Of a stretch of DNA of 20,141 nt, positions 7,652 through 13,932 are shown piece after piece. The translations under genes were made by a program, and so were the position numbers. The notes beneath the pieces are model-generated. The model was not told the DNA's origin. It worked only from the letters and a program-made list of their open reading frames with translations, and did not search any database. Each line of letters starts with the position of its first letter. The first letter of the stretch is position 1. The DNA is from an uncultured Geobacteraceae bacterium (GTDB taxonomy: Bacteria; Desulfobacterota; Desulfuromonadia; Desulfuromonadales; Geopsychrobacteraceae): the NCBI GenBank assembly GCA_937958075.1, contig CALFFB010000025.1:1-20141 (forward strand), in the 5' to 3' direction.

Positions 7652-8295
7652 TGGAACCTTTTTGCACTTTGACCGGCCTGGTCGCGCCTCTGGATCGTTC
7701 CAATGTCGACACCGATGCCATTATCCCCAAACAATTCCTGAAATCCATCAAACGCACCGGGTTCGGTCCGTTCCTGTTCGATGAATGGCGCTACCTCGAC
7801 CACGGCGAACCGGACATGGATTGCAGCAACCGCCCGCTGAATCCTGACTTCATTCTGAATCAACCACGCTACCAGCAGGCACGGATTCTTCTAACCCGCG
7901 CCAACTTCGGCTGCGGCTCCTCCCGCGAGCACGCTCCCTGGGCCCTGCTCGACTACGGCTTCAGAGTGATTATCGCCCCGAGCTTTGCCGATATTTTCTA
8001 CAACAACTGTTTCAAGAACGGCATCCTGCCCATCCGCCTGGCCGCCCCCCAGGTCGACCAACTGTTCAGGGACGTCACGGCAACCCCCGGATACCGCCTG
8101 ACGGTCAACCTTGAGACGCAGCAGGTGGTAACGCCGGCCGGCGAAACCTGTGCTTTCGACATCGACCCCTTTCGCAAACACTGTCTGCAAAAGGGGCTCG
8201 ACGAGATCGCCCTGACCCTGGAAAAGGCCGACCGGATTCGTGCTTTTGAGCAGCGCTACCGGACCCAGAACCCCTGGCTGTTCCGCCAGGGGTGA
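7651..8295 (+). CDS. leuD: 3-isopropylmalate dehydratase small subunit, LeuD
   Basis: 214 aa, close to E. coli LeuD (201 aa). Supplies the swivelling domain that completes the active site of the LeuCD heterodimer. Motifs: NVDTDAIIPKQFLKSIKRTGFG near residue 14, and NFGCGSSREHAPWALLDYGF followed by APSFADIFYNNCFKNGILPI, the hallmark of the aconitase swivel subunit. The ATG overlaps the leuC TGA by one base (TGATG), so translation is coupled; AGGTGAACTG just upstream provides a weak SD. The gene ends 10 bp from the 3' end of the convergent chemoreceptor gene. Confidence 0.96.
   Translation: MEPFCTLTGLVAPLDRSNVDTDAIIPKQFLKSIKRTGFGPFLFDEWRYLDHGEPDMDCSNRPLNPDFILNQPRYQQARILLTRANFGCGSSREHAPWALLDYGFRVIIAPSFADIFYNNCFKNGILPIRLAAPQVDQLFRDVTATPGYRLTVNLETQQVVTPAGETCAFDIDPFRKHCLQKGLDEIALTLEKADRIRAFEQRYRTQNPWLFRQG
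8270..8293 (+). terminator. Hairpin at the 3' end of leuD
   Basis: ACCCCTGG (8270-8277) and CCAGGGGT (8286-8293) form an 8-bp GC-rich stem with an 8-nt loop, reaching into the leuD stop codon. No U-run follows. It may stop transcription weakly or protect the mRNA end at this tight convergent junction. A second dyad, CGGCAA/TTGCCG (8298-8303/8313-8318), overlaps the last codons of the opposing gene. Confidence 0.4.
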
Positions 8296-8305
8296 GTCGG
8301 CAATA

Positions 8306-10177
8306 TCAGTACTTGCCGAAGTCGTCATCATCCAGGGCAATCTGCGGCTTGCCGGCCGTGCCCTTTGCTGTCGCCTCGCCCCAGCCGCTGCCAGCTGTCG
8401 ACGGCGGTGCCGACTGCGGCATCGACCGCGGGGCCGGCTGTTTCTTCACCGGTTGCGGCAGACTGCGACCACTTGCCCGGCGATCGGTTCCCTTCAGGGT
8501 AAACTGCATGAGCATGTCCCTTAACTGTTCGGCCTGACCGGACAACTCTTCCGCCGCCGCCGCGCTCTGCTCGGCGCTGGCGGTGTTCTGCTGGGTCACC
8601 TGATCGATCTGGCTGATGCCCTGGTTGATTTCATTCACCCCTTGGGCCTGCTCACTGCTGGCTGCGGCAATCTCGGCGATGAGATCGGTCACCTTACCGA
8701 TGCCCTCAACGATACTGGTCAGAGCGCCGGCCGTCTCATCGGCGATAGCGGTTCCGGCTGTTGTCTTTTTGACCGTCCCTTCAATCAGCTCGGAGGTTTC
8801 CCGAGCCGCCTTGGCACTGCGCGCGGCCAGGTTGCGCACCTCTTCAGCAACGACCGCAAAGCCTTTGCCATGCTGTCCGGCGCGGGCCGCCTCGACCGCC
8901 GCGTTTAAGGCCAGCAGGTTGGTCTGAAAAGCAATCTCGTCGATGACCTTGATGATCTTGGAGATATTCTGCCCGGCCTCGTTGATTTCGTTCATCGCCG
9001 AAACCATCGACTTCATCTGCTGATTTCCCTGTTCCGCCGCGCTCCGGGCGTCTCCGGCCAGCTGATTGGCGGTGTTGGCGTTTTCAGCGTTGGTGCTGGT
9101 CTGGGAAGAGAGCTCGTGCAGGGATGCGGAGATCTCCTCCAGGGAACTGGCCGACTCGGTAGCGCCCTGCGACAAGGCCTGGCTGGAATCCGCCACCTGA
9201 CCACCGCCGGAGGCAATCTGCTCACCGGCAGTCTGAATCTGACCGAGGATGTCGTTCAGATTCATCACCATGGTTTGCAGGGCGAGGCCGAGCTGGTCCT
9301 TGTCGGAGGCCAGCTGTACCTCCACGTCAAGGTTGCCGCCGGCGATCTCTTCGGCCAGCTTCGCCTTCTTCGCCAGATTCTCCGCCATGCTGTCAAGGGC
9401 GGCGGCGAGGGTGCCGATTTCATCCCCCCGATTCATGTTCAGGCGGGCACTGAAATTGCCGTCAGCAATATCGCGGGTCAGACGCACCCCCTGCCGGATA
9501 GGCACCGCCACCGTACGATTGACCAGCAGAACGGAAAGGGCAAAAATGATGACCGAAATGATCGTACCGATTATAACCAGGGGCAGCAGAATCGCCCGAA
9601 TCTGAGCGTTGACATTGTCGATGTAAACGCCGGTACCGACAATCCAGTTCCAGTCCTTGAACTCCTTGACATAGGAGATCTTGGGCACGGGCGTTTTTTC
9701 TCCGGGACGTGGCCAGAGATAATCGACAAAACCCTCACCATTTTTCCGCGTCACCTCGACAAAAGCCTGAAACAGATTCTGGTCGCGCCCCATGGCGACG
9801 TTATAGGCCGGATTATCCAGCACCTGCCCATCCAGAGCCGGATTGGTCGGATGCATGATCATGGTCGGATAGGGCAGGCTGTTGTCGTTGACCCAGAAGT
9901 ATTCCGTACCCTCATAGCGGATACTCTTCAGGCTTGCCAGAGCTGCCCTTTGGGCCTGAGCCAGCTCCATCCGCCCGGCCTGGTGCTCTTCGGCGTAAAA
10001 ACGGATAATTTCATAACCGACCTCAGCCGCGACCCGGGCTGCGTTGTTGCGCGTTTCACGCAGGGTTTCCGTGAGGACATAGCCGCCCGCCGCCATCATC
10101 AGTACAAAAATGAGGATGGTCAGCGCGACAATGCCGCCTATCTTCTTGTCGACAGTTAAATGCTTCAAAAAATTCAT
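8306..10177 (-). CDS. Methyl-accepting chemotaxis protein with periplasmic Cache domain
   Basis: 623 aa from ATG 10177, which has GGAG about 8 nt upstream; an in-frame start at 10225 would add 16 residues lacking any SD and would overlap the upstream gene. Layout: TM1 about 13-35; periplasmic single-Cache (sCache_2-like) domain about 40-190 with GTEYFWVND, MIMHPTNPALDG and DWNWIVGTGVYIDNV; TM2 about 198-218; HAMP about 215-270; then the cytoplasmic coiled-coil signalling domain. The conserved tip IDEIAFQTNLLALNAAVEAA lies near residues 410-430. Such receptors bind small ligands, often carboxylates, and control CheA. The C-terminus ends DDDDFGKY after a Pro/Ser-rich linker, without an NWETF-type CheR tether. 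It follows the Bfd-like gene by 44 nt and is probably co-transcribed with it. Confidence 0.95.
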   Translation of the reverse strand: MNFLKHLTVDKKIGGIVALTILIFVLMMAAGGYVLTETLRETRNNAARVAAEVGYEIIRFYAEEHQAGRMELAQAQRAALASLKSIRYEGTEYFWVNDNSLPYPTMIMHPTNPALDGQVLDNPAYNVAMGRDQNLFQAFVEVTRKNGEGFVDYLWPRPGEKTPVPKISYVKEFKDWNWIVGTGVYIDNVNAQIRAILLPLVIIGTIISVIIFALSVLLVNRTVAVPIRQGVRLTRDIADGNFSARLNMNRGDEIGTLAAALDSMAENLAKKAKLAEEIAGGNLDVEVQLASDKDQLGLALQTMVMNLNDILGQIQTAGEQIASGGGQVADSSQALSQGATESASSLEEISASLHELSSQTSTNAENANTANQLAGDARSAAEQGNQQMKSMVSAMNEINEAGQNISKIIKVIDEIAFQTNLLALNAAVEAARAGQHGKGFAVVAEEVRNLAARSAKAARETSELIEGTVKKTTAGTAIADETAGALTSIVEGIGKVTDLIAEIAAASSEQAQGVNEINQGISQIDQVTQQNTASAEQSAAAAEELSGQAEQLRDMLMQFTLKGTDRRASGRSLPQPVKKQPAPRSMPQSAPPSTAGSGWGEATAKGTAGKPQIALDDDDFGKY

Positions 10178-10221
10178 ACAAAGTTCTCCTTGCCGGATGG
10201 CCCCCAGGGGGCACGCTATGC

Positions 10222-10545
10222 TCAACGGCGGTTCTGAATGACATTCTCAATCAGAATCTTGCAGCGTCCGCAATCGGTACCTGCGGCCGTCTCCCGGCCA
10301 ACGGCCTCGACCGTTGTCGCACCGGCGGTTACCGCATCGACAACCTCCTGCAGGGAGGTTCCCTTGCAGCCGCATACCGAAGACAAAATCCCTTCGATGT
10401 CGGGAATGCAGCCCCCACATCCCGTACCGGCGCCGGTGATCGCTTGGATCTCCGCCACTGTCCGCGCTGTATGTTGCACCATCGCCATACGAATGGTCAG
10501 ATAATCGACATCCTTGCACTGACAGACTGTTGTGTTCGCACCCAT
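10222..10545 (-). CDS. Tandem Bfd-like [2Fe-2S]-binding protein
   Basis: 107 aa, cytoplasmic by appearance (no signal peptide). It consists of two Bfd-like units: Cys8-x-Cys10 with Cys43-x2-Cys46 (CQCKDVD then TGCGGC), and Cys58-x-Cys60 with Cys92-x2-Cys95 (VCGCKG then TDCGRC). Each C-x-C…C-x2-C set is the normal four-cysteine ligand set of BFD-like [2Fe-2S] domains, seen in bacterioferritin-associated ferredoxin, NirB and NifU. The protein could therefore hold two clusters. ATG 10545 has GGAG 9 nt upstream. It precedes the chemoreceptor in the same direction with a 44-nt gap, and follows the promoter/hairpin unit at 10615-10846. Function unknown: iron or electron handling or redox sensing are possible; a link to chemotaxis is only contextual. 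Confidence 0.85.
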   Translation of the reverse strand: MGANTTVCQCKDVDYLTIRMAMVQHTARTVAEIQAITGAGTGCGGCIPDIEGILSSVCGCKGTSLQEVVDAVTAGATTVEAVGRETAAGTDCGRCKILIENVIQNRR

Positions 10546-10614
10546 CCCAAATGTCTCCTGATCAAGGGTTATCCGTTAGCAAACAGGCAGCAACACCTCC
10601 ACCGCCACGCAAAA

Positions 10615-10638
10615 GGGTTAGCGCAAAACCGCTAACCC
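10615..10638 (-). terminator. Hairpin terminator or attenuator upstream of the Bfd-like gene
   Basis: GGGTTAGCG (10615-10623) and CGCTAACCC (10630-10638) form a perfect 9-bp stem with a 6-nt loop. On the minus strand the sequence continues TTTTG, a short U-tract. It lies 7 nt after the stop of the small ORF and 69 nt before the Bfd-like start codon. Confidence 0.6.
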
Positions 10639-10644
10639 TCTGAT

Positions 10645-10707
10645 TTATTGAGTTTTTCGACAGAACCTCAGCAGCTCGCGAGGGCGCACCCTCTTGGTGT
10701 CACTCAT
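10645..10707 (-). CDS. Possible 20-residue basic peptide
   Basis: ATG 10707 opens a 20-codon ORF reading MSDTKRVRPRELLRFCRKTQ, ending at TAA seven nucleotides before the terminator-like hairpin. It is strongly basic (five Arg, two Lys). A purine-rich AAGAAG lies 3 nt upstream, a weak, close SD. Either a small protein, a leader peptide or chance. No family recognised. Confidence 0.25.
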   Translation of the reverse strand: MSDTKRVRPRELLRFCRKTQ

Positions 10708-10816
10708 GTTCTTCTTACACAGTTCCAGTTTGTTTTTTGCGACACAGATCGATTGACGATACTGCTTTGCAACCCCCTGCACTGAAACCGCAGCGAAGCA
10801 ATCAACAAAGGCGTCG

Positions 10817-10846
10817 AATCTAAACCGCGCCACGGGGTCCTGTCAA
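10817..10846 (-). promoter_or_regulatory. Sigma70-type promoter
   Basis: A perfect -35 TTGACA (10846-10841) and -10 TAGATT (10822-10817) are separated by 18 bp on the minus strand. Transcription would start near 10810 and run toward the Bfd-like gene. This is among the best promoter matches in the window. Confidence 0.6.
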
Positions 10847-10979
10847 GACAGATATCGCAACACCCGCCGCACGTACTTCAATCGTATTTATTGGAATAGC
10901 GGCAAAAATGCCTCACCAGCAATACCATGCGCGGGACCAGGTTATTCGGACAAATCGCAAAGGCAGCTTGCCCTGATCG

Positions 10980-11399
10980 TCATTTCGCTGATTTGTTGAC
11001 AACCAGAGGCTGCCCGTTGCCACCCATGAAGACAGTTAGAATCCGCACCGTGCCAGGGCCGATGTTCTCGCCCTGGTGGAACTGATCCATTGCCTCCATG
11101 AAGCTGTCTCCTTCCCGGTAGGTTTTCTTCCCATGAGGTCCGTAGTCGACCTCCAGTTCCCCGGAGAGGATATAGGCGTAAAGGGGAACCCCGTGTTTAT
11201 GAATCGCCGTTTTCTCTCCCGGCTGCATGACCACCACCATGGAGGTAATATCCGCCGCTCCGCCGCCAGGATAATACAGGGGTTCACCAATGATCGTCCG
11301 GCTGGTGCTCAGCAGGTTTTCCGTTTCCTGATAGTCTCCGGCATAGGCCCCGCAGACAATCAGCAACAGGGCCCCCATCAGTAATAATTTTTTCATCAT
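10980..11399 (-). CDS. Secreted single-domain cupin protein
   Basis: 139 aa. A Sec signal peptide (MMKKLLLMGALLLIVCGAYA, cleavage near 20/21) precedes a compact beta-barrel cupin. Cupin motif 1 is PGEKTAIHKHGVPLYAYILSG: His67 and His69 are present, but the glutamate expected before the six residues leading to Gly80 is Leu73. Motif 2 retains His108 (GDSFMEAMDQFHQGEN). A three-His metal site is therefore possible. The substrate is unknown; in the family such small periplasmic cupins are often of unassigned function. AGGAG lies 3 nt before the first ATG and 6 nt before the second (11396), so MKKLLL may be the true start. It appears monocistronic, on the strand opposite to the deaminase gene. Confidence 0.8.
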   Translation of the reverse strand: MMKKLLLMGALLLIVCGAYAGDYQETENLLSTSRTIIGEPLYYPGGGAADITSMVVVMQPGEKTAIHKHGVPLYAYILSGELEVDYGPHGKKTYREGDSFMEAMDQFHQGENIGPGTVRILTVFMGGNGQPLVVNKSAK

Positions 11400-11683
11400 T
11401 ATCTCCTGTTATGTTCGTCGTGGCGGCCTCTGATCCAGCAGCCGGCCATTCCCTGACACCCTCCGAAAAAAATGCAACCACCTGTAAGCAAAGAGCAAAA
11501 GCATCATTAACTGTGGTAAGGTTGAGTCTCTTCAAATAACCGAAAGTCTTTCAGGAAGATGGCGCCTGGGGCGTACATTAGCAGAACCGGTTTCAGGTAA
11601 AAATTCAATAGGTTCTTTTTTGTTCATCAACTTTTTGGTTACACCCACAGCAAAACATCGGCACATGCAGGGAGAAAATGACA

Positions 11684-12121
11684 ATGGATGAATTTATGCA
11701 GGCAGCTATTGGGGAAGCACGGCAGGGATTGGCCGAAGGGGGCATCCCCATTGGCTCGGTCCTGGTGCACAAGGGGAAGATTCTTGGTCGGGGGCATAAT
11801 CGACGGATGCAACGAGGGAGCGCCGTCCTCCACGGGGAAATGGATGCCCTGGAAAATGCCGGACGACTGCCCGCCGGCGTTTATCGGGAATCCGTACTCT
11901 ATACGACCCTGTCCCCCTGCCCCATGTGCAGTGGTGCCATTCTGCTGTATGGCATCCCGCGTGTCATTATCGGTGAAAATCAGACATTTATGGGGGAGGA
12001 GGAATTGCTTCAAGCCCGAGGCGTACAGGTCAGTGTGCTGCAGAATGACGAATGCATCAACCTGATGCGACAGTTTATCGCCGACAAGCCGGAAGTCTGG
12101 AATGAGGATATCGGCGTCTGA
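11684..12121 (+). CDS. Cytosine deaminase, yeast Fcy1 type (zinc-dependent CDA fold)
   Basis: 145 aa from ATG 11684, where GGAG sits 9 nt upstream; ATG 11678 (two codons longer) is only 3 nt from it. The zinc site is His50, Cys79 and Cys82 with catalytic Glu52 (HGEMDALENAGR; TTLSPCPMC). Residues of the yeast cytosine deaminase pocket recur with constant offset: Asn39 (yeast 51), His50 (62), Glu52 (64), Cys79 (91), Cys82 (94), Phe102 (114), Trp139 (152) and Asp142 (155) in the terminal WNEDIG. This supports cytosine to uracil deamination for pyrimidine salvage, rather than TadA or guanine deaminase activity. Most bacteria use the unrelated amidohydrolase CodA. No cytosine permease or other salvage gene is adjacent. 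Specificity is inferred from residues only. Confidence 0.85.
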   Translation: MDEFMQAAIGEARQGLAEGGIPIGSVLVHKGKILGRGHNRRMQRGSAVLHGEMDALENAGRLPAGVYRESVLYTTLSPCPMCSGAILLYGIPRVIIGENQTFMGEEELLQARGVQVSVLQNDECINLMRQFIADKPEVWNEDIGV

Positions 12122-12160
12122 GAGATTCAATCCGGGATATCAGCCGGCCAGTGGCCTTTG

Positions 12161-13768
12161 TTATTGCGGTGGACGGGTCCGCCGGTCCTGGTGATACCTG
12201 TCATCCGTTGGCCTCGTCGCCGGCGGCACCGCCTGCGGTTCGGAGGCAAGGAGCATCTGCGGGGCAACAGGCTGATCAAACAATGTCGCCGCCGACCGGT
12301 CGCCGAAGTACTGGGCAAAATGGGCGACAGCCCTGGCATTCTCGGTAAATATCTGCGTATTGATGTTGGCCAGGGTGTCGCAGGGTCTGTGATAACAGCT
12401 GTCGTAGGGTTCACCCGCTGTGCCGCCAAAAAGCAGGGCTTCTTCTTCGGTTTTTGTACCGACCAGGCCTGAATACACCCCGCCGAAAGGGATTCCGTAC
12501 GTGGCGAACCCGGCATAGTCGGACTGGCCGGTCAGAGCGGTTGCTACGGTCGGCAGTTGCCGGTCGTGAAAATAGTTCAAAAGAACCTCTTCGATGACCT
12601 CCGACCCCGCCGGTGTTTCCTGATAGCTCGCACCCGGGGCGGTCATTGTGTCGGAAAGATCGCCGTCATCCACGCCGCGAATAAAATTATGTGAAGCGAT
12701 GGAGTCAACATTCAGATACATGGCGATTTGTTCCCGCTCTGCCGGTGACAGATTGTCGAGGTAGTAGTAAGAACCAATCAATCCGACCTCTTCCGCACCC
12801 CACCAGGCAAAGCGGATTTTATTTTGCGGGCTGTAGCCGTTCCGGCCAATCTGCCGGGCAACTTCCAGCAGGGCAGCAACGCCCGACGCGTTATCGTTGA
12901 TGCCCGGGCCTTCGACCACGGAATCCAGGTGGGCCCCGATCATAATCACCCGGTCATCCCTGCCGGAAGGCGTTTCCGCAAACAGATTATAGGTCTGTTC
13001 CAGGCGATTTTCAGCGGTTACCGCCACCCGCAAAATCGGCGTTATGCCGGTGTCATAGAGATCATACAGCCTTTTCCCGAACGCATAACTTGTGCCGACA
13101 ACCGGGATGTTGACGTTGGAATCCGCCGCCAGGGTGCCCGCCAGGATCTCGGTTCTCCCTTCCTGGCCCTCATTGAAGATCAGTACGGCAGCAGCGCCCT
13201 GGGCTTCAACGTTCGCGACCTTTTCGGCAAAACTGCAACCGCCCCGCTGAATGACGGCAACCTTGTCTTTCAGATCAAGGGTGTCAACGTTGGTGTTGTT
13301 ACATCCGTCCGTTGCCGTATTCGCCTCGGAACCGGGAGGAAAAACCGGTGAAATAAAAGCAATTTGCCCGACCACATCGCCCGTTCCGGAATAGGTCAGG
13401 GTCATGAAATCGGCGGCCACATTATATGTTTCCGGCTGAGGCGACACCATTGCCAACCGGGGCTCTTCCGTTTCCATAAACAGCTGGAAATCAAATTGTT
13501 GCTCCCGAATGGTCAGGCCGGAACCAGCCAATACGTTTTTAATATAGTCCATTGCCGCCCGGTACCCGGCAGACCCTGCCGAGCGGCTTAACGGATCGTC
13601 CAGGGATATCTGCTCCAACCTCTCGGCGTGGGTGACGAGAGCCTCGCTGGTGACGGTCTCATCCAGTTCGAAGGTCGTTGTCGTGCTGCTGTCATGGCCA
13701 CAGGCAGTAACGACCAGTAACAGCAAGAATGAAAAACATATTTGATACAGGTTTTTACAACAATGCAT
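12161..13768 (-). CDS. M28-family zinc metallopeptidase lipoprotein with PA domain
   Basis: 535 aa from ATG 13768, preceded by GAGG 6 nt upstream; a start at 13825 would add 19 residues before the signal sequence. The signal peptide ends in lipobox VTAC with Cys23, so the protein is likely a periplasm-facing or surface lipoprotein. A PA (protease-associated) domain is seen around 115-260, with DLKDKVAVIQRGGCSFAEKV and INIPVVG-like strands. The M28 catalytic domain follows: GAHLDSV, GINDNASGVAALLE, WWGAEEVGLIGS, LNVDSIASHN and YHRPCDT carry the expected two-zinc ligands and catalytic Glu. The family is mainly aminopeptidases of the Streptomyces griseus/Vibrio type, some carboxypeptidases. A short low-complexity basic tail ends the protein. 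Convergent with the deaminase gene, 39 nt apart. Confidence 0.92.
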   Translation of the reverse strand: MHCCKNLYQICFSFLLLLVVTACGHDSSTTTTFELDETVTSEALVTHAERLEQISLDDPLSRSAGSAGYRAAMDYIKNVLAGSGLTIREQQFDFQLFMETEEPRLAMVSPQPETYNVAADFMTLTYSGTGDVVGQIAFISPVFPPGSEANTATDGCNNTNVDTLDLKDKVAVIQRGGCSFAEKVANVEAQGAAAVLIFNEGQEGRTEILAGTLAADSNVNIPVVGTSYAFGKRLYDLYDTGITPILRVAVTAENRLEQTYNLFAETPSGRDDRVIMIGAHLDSVVEGPGINDNASGVAALLEVARQIGRNGYSPQNKIRFAWWGAEEVGLIGSYYYLDNLSPAEREQIAMYLNVDSIASHNFIRGVDDGDLSDTMTAPGASYQETPAGSEVIEEVLLNYFHDRQLPTVATALTGQSDYAGFATYGIPFGGVYSGLVGTKTEEEALLFGGTAGEPYDSCYHRPCDTLANINTQIFTENARAVAHFAQYFGDRSAATLFDQPVAPQMLLASEPQAVPPATRPTDDRYHQDRRTRPPQ

Positions 13769-13932
13769 TTCGGACCTCAAAGCGATCACCCTGTGATGCT
13801 GTACAAATACCGACGCGGATATCACGAGGAGAGTTGAATATTAAACAACCCCTTAGCCCCAAGGGAGAAAAAAACCGACGGAGGATAGCGAGGATTTCCT
13901 CATTGGTCAACGCTGTTTAGAGCAATGGTCGG

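Larger units (their letters stand above)
10611..10810 (-). ncRNA. Candidate small RNA or 5' leader upstream of the Bfd-like gene
   Basis: The region runs from the expected start of the promoter at 10817-10846 to the end of the hairpin at 10615-10638, about 200 nt. It contains a local hairpin GAGGG-TGCG-CCCTC and several weaker dyads. No long ORF with an SD fits; a GTG-started reading at 10833 begins inside the promoter spacer and cannot be complete. It might be a free-standing small RNA, a small-protein mRNA, or a leader in which the hairpin attenuates transcription into the Bfd-like/chemoreceptor operon. I compared it with 6S RNA and saw no convincing end-to-end pairing. Confidence 0.35.
10546..10979. 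other. 434-bp interval between the Bfd-like and cupin genes
   Basis: From right to left on the minus strand it holds a sigma70-type promoter (10817-10846), a possible transcript of about 200 nt including a 20-codon ORF (10645-10707), and a hairpin (10615-10638), followed by the SD of the Bfd-like gene. I see no features in 10850-10979 and no tRNA. Confidence 0.6.

Noticed and set aside
9116..10159. 347-codon open frame on the plus strand
   Set aside because: Antisense to the chemoreceptor, whose domains are unambiguous; the reading is rich in His/Gln/Gly with no recognisable fold.
10611..10810. 6S RNA gene
   Set aside because: Length fits, but I could not pair the 5' and 3' ends into the long hairpin with a central bubble; only short G-U-rich pairings were found.
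10645..10833. 62-codon ORF from GTG 10833
   Set aside because: The start lies in the spacer of the TTGACA/TAGATT promoter, so the transcript would begin after it. Only the last 20 codons could be a gene.
11639..12130. 163-codon open frame on the minus strand
   Set aside because: Antisense to the cytosine deaminase gene, which has complete zinc and pocket residues.
13826..13932. Terminator after the GAF kinase (CCCTT/AAGGG with A-run)
   Set aside because: The T-tract on the minus strand comes before the stem rather than after it, so the orientation is wrong for the kinase transcript.
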